Below are positions 1 through 11,244 of a stretch of DNA of 40,385 nt, piece by piece. Each line of letters begins with the position of its first letter. Positions within the stretch are counted from its first letter, which is position 1. Origin of the DNA: Phellopilus nigrolimitatus (Eukaryota; Basidiomycota; Agaricomycetes; Hymenochaetales; Hymenochaetaceae); contig JAJOHG010000236.1 in NCBI GenBank assembly GCA_021029095.1, positions 1-40,385 on the forward strand, written 5' to 3'. The position numbers were made by a program, and so were the translations under genes. The notes below the pieces were generated by a model, which did no database searches, had not been told where the DNA came from, and saw only the letters and a program-made list of their open reading frames with translations.

Positions 1-110
1 GTGCACGCGCATCAGTGCTACAGAAACTAGCAAGCGCTCCTGGACGGAGTTTTGCGATGCTCTCTGGAGTTTCGGTGTGATGCTCTCCGAGTTTCGGTGT
101 GATGCTCTCC
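1..110 (+). repeat. 3' flank of an F-box gene lying left of the window
   Basis: Bases 1-87 match, in reverse complement and with about three mismatches, 12782-12868, which lies just downstream of the stop codon of the intact F-box gene at 12918-14390. The stretch is therefore most simply the 3' flank of a further F-box copy on the plus strand, whose coding part would end just outside the window. A 22-bp piece is repeated in tandem at about 66-87 and 88-110. A weaker match follows the F-box pseudogene at 4086-4125. Confidence 0.65.
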
Positions 111-247
111 ATGAGCAAGTTTGCAAGGCGTCACCAACACGCCATCTCCAGGCCAGACGGGCCACACTGAACCTGGGACTTGCAGCTGGTGTAATTACAA
201 TGTGCTTATAGTCTTCGTGCTACATGCAACTTGCGCGTGGAAGTGAT

Positions 248-327
248 GAACCGCGTAAGCGATCATTGCTGCCAATTTAAGAAGAAATCTTCCTTTAAGT
301 AAGCAGCGCTAATCGCTTACGCGGTTC
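248..327. repeat. 80-bp fold-back hairpin
   Basis: The outer 16 bases at 248-263 (GAACCGCGTAAGCGAT) are the exact reverse complement of 312-327. The inner parts are also partly complementary, so nearly the whole 80 bp can fold on itself. It is probably a minimal fold-back element or the fused ends of one. No coding content is seen. Confidence 0.6.
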
Positions 328-347
328 GTACATACACCAGTGTACAA

Positions 348-1248
348 TAGAGTGTTTTCAAAGCTGATGGAAAATGCTTTTGCTAGTGGAAAATGACACG
401 ATCGCTGATGGAAACTTTAATTCTAAGTTCACTCGGCATGCCTTCGGCACATCATGTGTAAACGCACACTTCGGTTGTAGCCGTTGTGACTTACTGTGAC
501 TGATGAAGGTCTGACTTCTTGCCTACCAAAGTCCGCGTACATACAGGTTGATCGACATGGACATCCGAAAAAGGAAACATACTCTTAAACCTGTCTATTA
601 TTCTTTTTTACTCTATGGCAGCTTGAGATTGGGTAAAGTCAGATTACATGCTGCCAACAGAATGTTTTTGTTTTGCAAATTACAGCACTTTCCGGTAATA
701 ATGACAGTGCGCATTTTTTGTCTTTTTGTTTTTGAACCCCACCTAAAACGGAAGGGCAGACAGGAAAGGGAATTTGCTGATGTGAGCCATGAAATCTTTC
801 CTTTCATGGGCAACCAAAGCCGCTCAAGCCGGTTCCTATGGGTATGACGGCTTCCTTGATACTGGCTCTCTCATTGGTTGGCTCATGCAGCCGCACTGCA
901 ACATCCCTTTTGGTAATTAGCATCCTTATTAGTGCGGGCTTGAAAAAAGATGGCGAGAAAATGAGCACTGTCATTATTACCGGAAAACGCTGTAAGTCGA
1001 GTTTCGGGCATGAAAGAAGGATTATCTACGGTACTGAGATTCTATTTCCTTTTCAGGATTCCCATGTCGATCAACATCATTTTCTACACCTGTACTCAGA
1101 TAAGAGCCTTCGTCACGTCTCCGGCACTCTTGATGCCGAGAGGCTTCGGCAATTTCGGCAGCCTGAAGCTCGCTTAGAGCTAATGGAAAACGTAAGTTGC
1201 ATTTGTGTAATATAAAACACATTTTCCATCAGCTTTGAAAACACTCTA
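348..1248. mobile_element. Non-autonomous TIR element (about 0.9 kb), TA duplication
   Basis: Bases 348-376 and 1220-1248 are perfect 29-bp inverted repeats whose outermost dinucleotide on each side is TA. This is read as a TA target duplication, with the element at 350-1246 starting GAGTGTTTTCAAAG. TA duplication and short TIRs suggest the Tc1/mariner/pogo superfamily. No transposase is readable inside. The interior holds a second TIR element (542-1094) and an inner inverted repeat pair near 683-714 and 964-993, so it is composite. Confidence 0.7.
542..1094. mobile_element. Nested TIR element related to the one in X1
   Basis: The left end (TACAGGTTGATCGACATGG) and the right end, which reads in reverse complement as TACAGGTGTAGAAAATGATG and then the same GATCGACATGG core, form imperfect inverted repeats of about 45 bp. 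The terminal TACAGGT and the core match the ends of the 1.18-kb element at 21426-22601. The element is about 0.55 kb, non-coding, and lies wholly inside the 350-1246 element. Confidence 0.55.
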
Positions 1249-1256
1249 ATACTACA

Positions 1257-2058
1257 GTACAGTCATTCACCGGTCAATGGGACACCAAATCGCCATTGCG
1301 AACTCAACCACATTTTTCTCCTTTTTCACAAAACAAAAAATACTGGCAGGTAAACCAACTACTTTAGAATGTCCTTTCAGAATTTTGTGTAAAAATAAGG
1401 AGATATGAAAGAGGTATGGTGAAAACAAAAAGTTGTGACGTTTTTGCTCCTCACCGCTCAATGGGACAGTAGCTTTCCCACGACCCTTACCACAATAGTA
1501 GAGTAACTACGAGTGGTACTGGCCACCAAATAATATGATAAATGTATGTACTGGTAGCTACAGATGTCCTCTTCGTGAATATGCTTCTAACCATGGATTT
1601 ATGTATTGTTGAGTAATTAAATTGTCTTCGAAGCCATCTAGGACACATATGGGACTTCTGTAACACCTGTGACCCCTTGATAGGATAGTGCATATATACT
1701 GTCATTCTCAAGATCTGTTCAAATTCTCCTTCATATAATGTCATGTTTATGTTACAGACATATTCTCCTCTAATTATAAGAAAAATCAGTGCAGATCCAA
1801 AGGGAGAAAATGTGTGCAGAAGGCACAATGTATTGTGTCACACCAAGTTGCAATTACCATTTTAGTATGATTTGACTGTATTTTGAGCATTTCTCAAGCA
1901 ATATTGAGCCTGGCTGGTTCGCACTTGGTATACAGTACTTTGATATGCATTAAAGCTCGAAATCGCAAAAATAATCAGAAAAAACGGTCGAGAAATGGGT
2001 GTTTTAGGTGGGTGTCCCATTGAGTGGTGGTGTCCCATTGACCGGTGAATGACTGTAC
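1257..2058. mobile_element. Non-autonomous TIR element (about 0.8 kb), TA duplication
   Basis: Bases 1257-1287 and 2028-2058 are perfect 31-bp inverted repeats. If TA at 1258-1259 and 2056-2057 is the target duplication, the element is 1260-2055 and begins CAGTCATTCACCGG. Subterminal copies of the motif TCAATGGGACA recur near 1458 and, inverted, near 2012. Two small minus-strand open frames inside show no transposase motifs. It abuts the 350-1246 element with only 11 bp between them. Superfamily assignment (Tc1/mariner/pogo-like) rests on TA and TIR form only. Confidence 0.75.
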
Positions 2059-2585
2059 ATGTACTTGTAAGAAAAATTCAAATTTAAATTTAAAACGGTT
2101 CAAAACCCACTACTACCGTCACATTGTGACGATCATGTGATGATGCTCTGTATTCGACTCAACGGCTCGTATGACATTATAGTACATGTATCTAAGGGAG
2201 TACTACTTGAAGGATTGAGGGAGGAGGGATAATTGTAAGTGCATGCAGGTGAAGTTGCCGCGCCTTTGGTCAAAACTACTGAATTAGGACGTTTTGCCAT
2301 TTTGAGTCGAGAAAGGTGCTTAGTAAAATTATGACCAATCTTACCGTGTGAAAATCGTTGAGCTCTTTTTAATAGTAGGATCGGAAAGTTGTCTTCCTAC
2401 TCGTACATAGTGGCATGATACACTGCTGTTCCATCCTCACCACAGCATAATTGTTTTTTGCTCAGTTCTTGACCCGCACTAGCTCGATGAGTATCGAATT
2501 CTGGCCAGTCCGCGCGTGGCTCTGCATTTGTAAGATTTACGCCAAGTTCGGCTTTCTCGCCCGGATCGCCTCAAGCCACTCACGC
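2059..2585. other. Upstream region of the F-box pseudogene
   Basis: No gene is seen. From about 2420 the sequence resembles the upstream region of the intact F-box paralog (14391-14480, inverted), sharing TTCCATCCTCACC and CTCAGTTCTTGACCC. A stretch of about 100 bp bounded by ATGAGTA on both sides (about 2488-2592) is present here and absent from the paralog. Confidence 0.5.
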
Positions 2586-4085
2586 ATGAGTACTCTTGAT
2601 ATCACAGGTCAATACTCTCCCCAGAGACTCGTTTTTTCACAAAGTATCGGAGATGCTTGAAGTTCATTCTAGCTATACTTCAATATTTGCGCGCGGCCTT
2701 CTCAGCATTAAGCCACCCCGGTCGTCCATATGCCCTCCACTCGAAGACGAAACGAACCTCTCCTTTTGATTATGTCCCGGTCGAGCTGGTGCAGGAGATT
2801 TTCAAGCAATATGCGTACGAGCGAGAAGCTTGTTCGACGCCCATCGAGTACACGCAGTCAGTATTACAGCCGACACTGGCCGCGATTTCTCGTGTCAGTA
2901 CAGCATGGCACGAAGTAGCAACAGGTCTTCTGTTCAGGGACATATACATCTCTTCCCCGACAGCTTTGTCCTCACTCTCTTCGACCCTTTCAAGCAAAAG
3001 GCACCTCGCACTTCAAGTGCGGTCTTTTTACTTCCCTAACATATCTATGCCACTGGAGTCTGTGATCGAACCCGCAAAGGCATTTTGCCACCCGAATGAA
3101 GTCACATATGACCTGAATACCGTCTACCGGGTCTGCCCGAATCTATACTCTCGGGACTTTGAATTCGAGGGAACTAAGGCTCTGCTGGAGCCCGAGGACT
3201 ACGGAATGTTAACGCGTCTCCCATTCCCAGCGACAGACCTGCACCGATTAACTCGCCTAGAGATCTCGCTCCGGGACTGCGAACAACACCTCACGAAGGT
3301 GCTCTTCTCACCGTCCTTCGTCTTCCCCGCCCTGGAGGAGCTAGTGCTGTCCGTGTTCCAGTCCTACTCCCGCCTCCAGGCCGGCCAGCTCCGTTGCGCC
3401 CCCGATTGCCCGCACGACCCGGTTGAGTTGTTCCAAGCGCCCCGGCTTCGGCGCCTGTGCATCCGAAAATGGAGGCAGTATACGACTCCCGACTGGCCTA
3501 CAAGCACTTCGCTCCCTGGACGTTATAAGCGCAGACTTCGGCAACACGTTCTGGGATAGGTCACGGCACTTCGCGTCCTCTCTCGAATCGCTCGTCTTGG
3601 CCAGTCCCAAATGCATATTTCTCTCATCTGGAGGCCCGAACAACCCCGGCGCGGTCCTGTCGTCTTTCACTTCCCTCACGGCTCTGTGCGTCCCCATGCA
3701 GACATTCGCCGCGTGGGACGCGGATGCAACGAGCCTCGTGCTGCCCCCGCGCCTGCGGCGCCTCACTCTAACGGGCTGTCCGTATAGGCGCTTCTACGCT
3801 GAGGAATACGTCTTTGAACGGACGTGGGTCGCGCTCAGAAACTTGTTCCTCCTCAAGTGCTTCGGGCGTACGCTGTCGCGGTTAAGGAGCGTTTACATAT
3901 GTGCGAGGAGGACGGAGGTCCCGGATCTCCATGTGAGCGCCAGCCTATTTCAAATCGATGAAGAGATGGGTGTCTCTGCGCGACAAGCCGAGGTAGACCT
4001 ACTTGGCGTCGTCGTGCGAAAGAAAACGAACACGTCGCCTCGTCGATATCTTCGGTCAAATCCCCAATGCTGCTGCTTATACTAA
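2586..4085 (+). pseudogene. F-box protein pseudogene (two frameshifts)
   Basis: This is a relative of the intact F-box gene at 12918-14390. It begins with the same MSTLDITGQ and carries the same F-box (SPFDYVPVELVQEIF at about 2758-2802). Compared with that paralog a 1-bp loss near 2652-2656 shifts the frame after residue 23, and a net 8-bp loss near 3480-3500 shifts it again after the CIRKW motif. The C-terminal part is then open to 4085 and ends with a longer, unrelated tail. No GT...AG pair explains either shift. If transcribed, a shortened protein from an internal start is conceivable. The family would act as a substrate receptor for SCF ubiquitin ligases; this copy is probably dead. Confidence 0.7.
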
Positions 4086-4200
4086 CAAGCGCTGCTGGAC
4101 GGTGCCTTGTGGTGCTCACCACGTCAGAATGAAGAGGGAGTTGTAGGATTCTTTCCGAATGGACAATAGATCATGCCACTACGCTTGATAAGGGTCCTTT

Positions 4201-4618
4201 TATAGCTGTTTGCAAAAATAATGAGACTGGTCGAAAATAAAATCAACGTTTTCTTTCTGTGGACTTAGGCGAAATCGCGTCGTCTGTTGCAGTGAGATCA
4301 CGTCTCACCATCTTCCTTCCATAGCATCTATACCAATTGCAAAATTCCACGCTAGGGCACAGTTCTCTCTACATTTTGCCCGATCTCATTGTATTGCAGC
4401 TCAAGAAATCAAACTCGCTGACAAGGTTGCAAATATCGATTCAACCGCGACATGGAGTTAACAATCCGGTTTTTCTTTACAATATCTCGTACATGTACAG
4501 TAGGTATATGCACTTTTCGACGACGGTGAACTCGAAACGACACGAAACGACTAAGTCCGCGGAAACGAGACACTGATTTCGTTTCTGACCAGTTTCATTA
4601 TTTTTGCAAACAGCTGTA
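4201..4618. mobile_element. Small MITE with TA duplication
   Basis: Bases 4203-4233 (core GCTGTTTGCAAAAATAATGA) are repeated inverted at 4586-4616 with one or two mismatches, and each end is flanked by TA. At about 414 bp with no coding frame, it fits a miniature inverted-repeat element of Tc1/mariner-like type. Confidence 0.65.
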
Positions 4619-4865
4619 AATGTGGAACACCGTCTTTATATGTAATGGTTCGTCTTGCACTGTGCAAGGCCATATGAAGGGTAGCTGGCAGAATAAAGTA
4701 AAGGAAGAAAGCGAAAAAGAAAACATATATCATTTGTACCTAAGCATCCATAATCCAGACGAGACACAGTACTCCCTACTCTACCAGACTATCGACATTC
4801 CAGTCTCCAGAACATTTTCGGTATGATATGTGAATCACTCCAGTCCGGGGGACAAGGGAGCGATA

Positions 4866-7800
4866 TCACCCGCGCACCCCGCCGACGCGCGCCCAGTACA
4901 TGTCCTCTCGCAGCCGGACGAGCTCGCGCCACGTGCGCTCCTCCCACGTCGCCTCCCCCACATACTCCGCGCGTGCATCCACATCCGCACTCGCGTTCCC
5001 ATCCAGTTTTTTTTCACCGTCCCCAGCGCCGCCCGCGCGCCGCCGCGCCTGCTTCTCGCCAAGCGCGTCCGCGTCGCCGTCGCCGTAGTCGGACACGCTC
5101 GACGCGTCGGCCCGCGAGACGGGCGCGACGGACAGCTGCGCGCGCGGGGGCAGCGGTGGCGGCGGGGCGCCCGGCCGCGCCGCGTCGGTGCTCGTGCGCG
5201 GGGACGCCTCGGACGCCTCGTCCTTCTGCGCGGCCGCAGGAGGGTGTGGCGGCACACTCGCAGTACCACCGCTAGATGGCGGCGGCGGCGGTGGGGGGAC
5301 CGCCCGGCGCGCCGCCGCGCGCTTCGGGACGGGCGGCGCGCCAGCGCTGGCGGGGCTGGGCGACGCCGCGCGGGAGGACGGCGTCGCGCCGGCGATGTTC
5401 AGCGGCGCGATCGCCGACGCCGCGGAGGGCGCGCGCGAGTGGGTTTTGAGCGCGGGCGTGCCCGGGCGGGAGTCGGGCAGCGGGACGGCGCGCGGGGAGC
5501 GCGGGGGCGTGCTCGCGCCGCGCGTCGGGGAGCGCGGCGAGCGCAGCGGGGGAAAGGACGGCGGCGGCGAGCGCGAGGTGCGGCGCGCGTGCGCGCGCGG
5601 GGAGCCCGGGGGCGAGGGGGCTGACGCCGACGCGCGCGGGGGCGTGGCGAACGCGAGCGGGAGCGGCGTGAACTCCTCGACGGGCGTCGTGAACTCGTCG
5701 CCCGCGCCGCTCCCGCTCTGCGCGGACGACGCCTGGCTGACGGACGGCGCGATGTGCTCCGCGGGCGGGAGCGCGCCGCCCGCGAGCGCGACGGGCGTCT
5801 TCTCGCTCGCCTGCGAGTCCGAGTTCGCGTCGTCGCCGCCCGTCGCGGGCTTCTCTTCGCCCCCGCTTCCGCTTCCGCTTTCGTTTCCGTGTCCGTTCTG
5901 GCGTCCGTTCGGGCGCGCGCCGGCACTGGCGCCGGCGCCGCGGTCGACGCTGCGCCGGGGCAGCGGGGGCGGCACAGCGACGCTCAGGCTCGCGGCGCGC
6001 TGCTTCGGCGGGAGCTCGAGCTCTGGATCCGTCTCCGGCGTAGCCGGCGCCTCGCCCTCCTCACTTTTGCGCTCCTTCTCGGCGGCGGTGTGCACGGGCG
6101 ACGCGGGCTGGCTCTGGCCGCGCAGCGCGCCCCACAGGCTGCCGACGCTGCTGATCTTCGAGCGGCGGCGCGGCGGGAGGGGCGGGGCCTCTGCCTTCTC
6201 GCCCTCCCTCCCCACGTGCGCCGTGCTCGCATTCGAGTACACACTGGCCGACGAGGCCAACACGGCCGGCGCGCCGTGCGCGGGGGGCGCCTCCTCCCAG
6301 ACGCGGTCGACGACGCCCGCGCGGACGAACGCCCAGAGCGAGCACGTCGTGCGCAGGCGCGCGAGGCACCAGCCCGAGCCGCACAGCGGGTAGTTCGTCG
6401 GCTTCTGCGCCTGCGCCGCGTGCTGCGGCGGCGTATGCGCCTGCGCGAGGCGGAAGACGTACACCGTCGGCGCGTGCGCGGGGGAGCTGGGGCTCGGATT
6501 GGAAACGGCGGAGGTGGTGGCGGCGGTGTGTTTGGCGTCGTGCGGCGGCGGCGTGGGCGGCGGAGAGGGCGCGGCGGACGCACTGTTGTTCGCGAGCGGG
6601 TTCTTGAAGAGGGAGGTGGACCAGGTGCTCGAGTTGGCGTGTCGAGTGAGGGAGAGGGTCGAGAGAGGGTGCGATGGCGGAGGGGCATGAAGGTGTTCGG
6701 ACCTGGGAGGGAAAATATGTGTACCACATAGAGCACACGAGAGCCCTGTTTGCGAGCCGGGTATCATTGATTGCAGAGATGAGGAGAGTTCCAGGAGGAG
6801 CACCGACGCGGACATGGGCTCGATGGTGAGCTGGCCGCTGTAGATGGCGGAAAGGACGGAGCGGCGGGACAGCCAGTTGAGGGAGGGTGCGAAGTCAAGA
6901 CGCACAGTTGGATCTCTGATACGCACGATTAATTTCATGTCCTGACAAAAAAATAAAAATGAAAAAGCGGAAACATTGGCACTCACGAATCTTCCGTCTG
7001 GAGGCGCGCGAGGAAGGGCAGCGGCAGCAGCGTCGAAATATGTGGAGGGCTGAGGGACGCCGGCCGGACAGAGCGTAGGTGCGTGATGAAGAGCAGGAAC
7101 TCCTGATACGGGCTGTGCGAGCTCAGCAGCCTGACGACCGCGGAGGACACGACCGGCGGGTGCTCGACGAACTTGCCCTTCGCCATGAGCGCGCGCAGGC
7201 GGACGACCTCGTCCGCCGTGCGGTCCTTCTCGTCGCGCAGGGCCTGCACCTGGAGCTGCATCAGGCCGACGGCCTCCTCCGCGCTGCGCAGCGCGGCCTC
7301 CGCGTCGACGACCTTGCGCTCCGCGAGCGCGGCGCCGAAGCGCGCCTCGGCGACCATCGTGTTCGCCTGGCCGAAGAGGTTCGCGCTGAGGTCGTCGAGC
7401 TCGTGCTCGATGTTGTGCCGCGCGCTCTCCGCCTGGCCGCGCGCGGCGGCCTCGTCCGTCGCGCGCTCCATGAGGCGCGTGAGCTCGGCGGTGACGTGCG
7501 CCTTCTCGACGTACAGCCCCGTGTTGAGCGCGGCGAGGTGCTGCGCGCGCTCGATCTCGAGCGCGGAGATGGTGAGCGCGGTCGCGCGCGCCGCGGCGGA
7601 CGCGAGGTGCAGCTCGTCCTCGAGGTCGGAGACGCGGTCGTACGAGCTGACGAGCTTGCCGTTGAGCTGGGTGACCTGCGAGATGAGGTCCTGGATCTGC
7701 GTGCGCAGGGACGCGATGACGAGCGCCTGCGGGTCGTCGGGGTCCCGCGGGGGCGGCGGCGGCGGCGGCGGCGGCGGCGGGCTGCGCGCATGTGCGCTGT

Positions 7801-8059
7801 CTCTGTAGTCCCGTGCGTCGCCGCTGGCGTCGCCATCGTCGCTGGGCGGGTCGTGCAGCGTGGGCGAGTCGCTGGCGACGACGCTCGCGGGGGGCGTGAG
7901 CGTCGCGGGGGGTGAATCTGGGCCGGGGTCGGGGCCGGTGCCGGTGGCGACGACGGACATGGCGCGCGGCGGGGACGGGCGGCGGCGGCGGCGGAGCTTG
8001 TTGCGCTTTGTGCTGGGGGCGGCGGTGAGGGTGAGGGTGCTGCCCAGAAACGAGGTCAT
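4866..8059 (-). CDS. SEC2: Sec2-type Rab guanine nucleotide exchange factor
   Basis: The model joins 8059..6987 and 6915..4866, giving about 1040 residues. The 71-bp intron (GTGAGT...CAG) is needed because the first exon runs into a stop. Residues about 112-295 form a long coiled coil typical of the Sec2p domain, including ELDDLSANLFGQANTMVAEA at about 220-239. Family knowledge: this coiled coil activates Sec4/Rab8 on secretory vesicles for exocytosis at sites of polar growth. After the intron come RLDFAPSLNWLSRRSV, a CALCG motif and a conserved block with YPLCGSGWCLARLR. A long Pro/Ser-rich disordered region with several PPPLP stretches follows, and the end is ERTWRELVRLREDMYW. A run of about 11 prolines (residues 94-104) precedes the coiled coil. 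The ATG at 8059 was chosen as the first in frame; 7960 is an alternative. The family call is firm, the exact start less so. Confidence 0.88.
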
Positions 8060-9174
8060 CCTGCACGTGCGGTGCGTGCGGTGCGTGCGTACGTAAACCG
8101 CTTCCGGTAATCCCTCCCGAGGTCGCGGCAGCAGACGCAGACGACGACGACGACGACGACGACGGCTGCGATGGCGGCTGCGATGACAAAAAAAAAACTG
8201 CGACGGCGGGCGACAAAGCGCCAACGGCAGGCTCAGACTTGAAAAGCCCTCCCTCGCCCTCCCTCTTTAAATTGCGCGCGCACGACGGCCATGAGGCTCG
8301 CGGCGTCACGGCGCCAGTGCTTTGTATCTCGGCTAGAACGCCCTTGGTCGCTGGAGAGATCACCTTCTCGTCCCAATCACGGCAGCCTGGTGGACCTGAG
8401 AAGACAGCGCGGCCTTCGCCGCCCGCAGGAGATCACGCCTTCTTCCAGCCGCGTTTTTTTCTTTTCTTTTTTTATAGCCCGGATTGCCCCCGCTGATTGA
8501 TGCTGCCGAACGTTTCGAATGACGATGGGCAGGATGGTGCGAGTAATGTTCTGCGAATGTTCTGCGAATGATCTGCTTTTACTTTACTGATGGCGGAAGT
8601 ATACATCGTGCGAGATGTGGCTCGCTGCTCGCCGACTCCACGCATCTCGAGTTTCACCTGCAATAACACTCGAGAGACTCTCTCCACCAGAGCTATATCC
8701 GTCGCAGGAGCAGACCACCGAAGCACGCGTTTACATCCACGTTGCGCCGTCGAAGTCGCATTCCAAACTAGCAAGCAATCTACCAGACACACCTTTGGTT
8801 TCTCCGACAATCATAACGCGCATCCAGCTCAAAATAATTCTACTTCTACCTGCAGAACATCCATGTCCCATTCGAAAGCCTTCCTTCCTCTATCACTGAT
8901 GGCCGAAGCACAGCATGCAGAATGTGGCTCTTCGCTCCCAAGTCGAAGGCGCTCCTCGCATCTGGAATGACGGGAGAGATGCTTCTCCCTCCACCAGAGC
9001 TATATCTACATCGCAGAAGCAGACCAACACGCACTTCTCGACCACGCTGCCCCGACGACACTCCGGAGTCCACGGCGCACACGCGTTCAGTTCCAAAGAA
9101 AGAAAAAACCATTCTCTCTACACTACAGAACAATTCTTATCATACAACAATTCTTACTTCCATTTTCCTCACTC
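8060..9174. other. Intergenic region with trinucleotide repeat and diverged tandem repeat
   Basis: This lies upstream of SEC2 and downstream of gene A. An ACG repeat occurs at about 8139-8163, roughly 80-100 bp upstream of the SEC2 start, so in its promoter or leader. Two diverged direct repeats of about 300 bp start at about 8586 and 8897. Both begin CTGATGGC and share CCACCAGAGCTATATC. Open frames here are short and unconvincing, so no gene is called. Confidence 0.5.
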
Positions 9175-10785
9175 CTACAATGCCCGCCCGCCTTGGCCCT
9201 GATTCGGCCCCACACCCGCACCCGCGCCCGCACCCGCCGCGCGCTGCTGGCGCGCGCCCGCCTCCTGGCCCAGTCGCTGCGCCTCCCGGCTGTCGCGCTC
9301 CGCGACTCCGCGGCCCTCACGCTCCTGGCCCTTCGCGCGCCACTCGTCCTTGTTCAGCAGCATCCCCGCCGCCTGCAGCAGCTTCCCGCCTGTGATGTTC
9401 ATCTGCCCCGAGCCCGAGCCGATTTTCGGCTCAGTGCCGGCCGCCGCACCCGCACCCGCACCCGCACCCGCACCCGCACCCGGCGCGTTGCCGGGGCCGC
9501 CCGTCCTCTCGACCCCGTAGCCCGAATCTCCGCCCGCCTGCGGCGCCCCGTCCCCAGTGGGCTGCACTTGGTGTCCGAAGCCGCCGCCGACGCCCGTGGC
9601 ATACCCAGGGGGTGCGTCGCCCTGCCCCGCCTGTCCTGCTCCGGCCGATGTCTGCCCCGCCTGCCCCGCGCCGGCCGACGCTTCTTGCGCCTGCGGCCCG
9701 CGGCCCTCTCGCGCGAGCCCCTTCGCGCGCCAGTCGTCGTTGTCTAGCGCCATCCCCGCCGCCTGCTGCAGCTTCCCTAGTTTCGGGCCCATGCCCGTCT
9801 TGGCTGGAGGAGCACCCGCGCCTGCGCCTGCGTTGGTCCCCTGCCCCGCATCTTGCGCGCCGCTGCCCGCCTGCCTGGCGTCGCCGCCATTTTGCGGTTG
9901 TGCTTGCTGGTCGCCGCCTGCGCCCTGGCCGTTCGCTGCGACGTCCGGGTTTGCAGCCCAGTGGCCGACGCGCGGCTGGCCCGGGTGCGCGCCCGCGCCC
10001 TCCTGCGTGGCCCCCGCCTGACGCGTGCCGGCCGCATATTGCTGCGCGTCCGTGCCCGTGCCCGCGCCCGCGCCCTCGCCCTTTCCGTTCGCGGCGACGT
10101 CCGGGTTGGCGGCCCAGTGGCCGACGCGCTGCTGGCCCTGGCCCTGGCCCGCGGGCGCCTGCTGGCCAGGCGCACCGCCCTGGAGGTTGTGCTCGTCCCA
10201 CCCCGCGACGCCGGCTTGCGCAGGCCCGCCCGAGGAGGCGCCGCGCGCCTGCGCGTCGGAGTCGCCGCCGACGCCGCGACCCGCGCCACCCGGCGCGCCT
10301 GCGCGGTCTGGGTGCACGGGTGGCGGGGGTACTTGTCGTTTTGCAGCGCCCTGGTCCTGGCCCTGGGCCGGGCTGCTGCTCTGCGCGCGGTCGCGGTCCT
10401 GGCCGCGCGCCTGTCCGTCGAAATCGCCGCCGAGGCCGCGGCCCGTGACGCCGTCTGCGCCGGCGCGGTCGGGGTGCGCGGGTGGCGGGGGCGCTTGTTG
10501 TTGTTGCTGTTGTACGGCGCCTTGGTCCTGGTCCTGACCCTGGGCCTGACCTTGTGCCTGGCGTGGGGTGCGATCGCGGTCCTGGTCCTGGTCGAGGTCG
10601 TGGTGCTGGTCGCGCCGGCCGGTGGAATTGGGGCCTGCGCCCATGTCGCCGGGGCCGCCGGTCTGGGAATTGGTCGGGTACATGCCGGCGTTCGGGCCCG
10701 AGTGGCTCTACGCAAAATATGAGGTAAGGAAAGAGGAAGAGGGTGTATATATGCTTACAGGCTGTTGGTCGGCTTGCATGCTCAT
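9175..10785 (-). CDS. Gene A: Gly/Gln/Ala-rich disordered protein with internal repeats
   Basis: The model joins 10785..10759 and 10707..9175, giving 519 residues, with a 51-bp GTAAGC...TAG intron that restores a nine-residue first exon starting MSMQADQQP. The long exon is open throughout. The protein lacks a signal peptide or membrane segment and is almost wholly low-complexity. Two repeats stand out: RVGHWAANPDVAANG occurs twice, and a unit with LQQAAGMALDNDDWRAKG / LLQAAGMLLNKDEWRAKG followed by EREGRG occurs twice. VPPPPVHPDRAGA-type units also repeat. The DxWRAKGxxREG motif resembles short hydrophilic stress-protein (CsbD/LEA-like) motifs and the KAKGxxKEQ motif of neighbours B and C, but that link is inference. 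The biochemical role is unknown; a desiccation or stress hydrophilin is possible. Confidence 0.7.
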
Positions 10786-11244
10786 TTGTTTATTTGTTTA
10801 ATTCGGTTTGTGTGTTCTGGGTTGTAGGTTACGTCGTGAAGAGCGAGGATTGCCACTGTGTCCGTTCTTATTTCTTATAAGGACCTCTCCGCATCTGTTA
10901 TGTCACGACGGAGTCAACTATGACGCGTGTCGTCATCGCCCGCTGAACGCTAAACTGGGCTCCGTGGACTCACTCCCGACTGAGCCTCTCCGACGGCGCT
11001 GCGCATGGAGATCTTAAAGTTATACTCCAGAATTCAGTTTGGTCCGGGAATGACGTGGTCGGTGACGCCATCGCCGAACTGGGCTGCGGCTCACAATATG
11101 TTTTCTTTTTCTTTTCAAGTTTCATCACAGAAAAGTATGTTCGGGGTTGTTTGACCACAATATTACAAGACTACAATTACAAATCATCTTCGCGGGCTCT
11201 GGTATCATATCCTCAAGAAATTCCTTCCGCTTCGACCCCGCAGT
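10786..11244. other. Promoter region of gene A
   Basis: These 459 bp separate the end of gene B from the start of gene A, both on the minus strand, and must carry the gene A promoter. No convincing TATA box, repeat or further gene was seen. Confidence 0.45.

Noticed and set aside
4823..6731. Long plus-strand open frames opposite SEC2
   Set aside because: They are antisense shadows of GC-rich SEC2 exon 2, with Arg/Ala/Gly-rich nonsense composition and no motifs.
6916..8363. Upstream half of the 1165-residue minus-strand open frame running into SEC2 exon 2
   Set aside because: It is out of frame with the Sec2p coiled coil, which is clearly encoded in another frame and joined by the 6916-6986 intron.
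9193..10722. Plus-strand and other-frame open reading across gene A
   Set aside because: Leu/Ala/Arg-rich shadows of a repetitive GC-rich gene; only the minus-strand frame shows organised repeats and a valid first exon.
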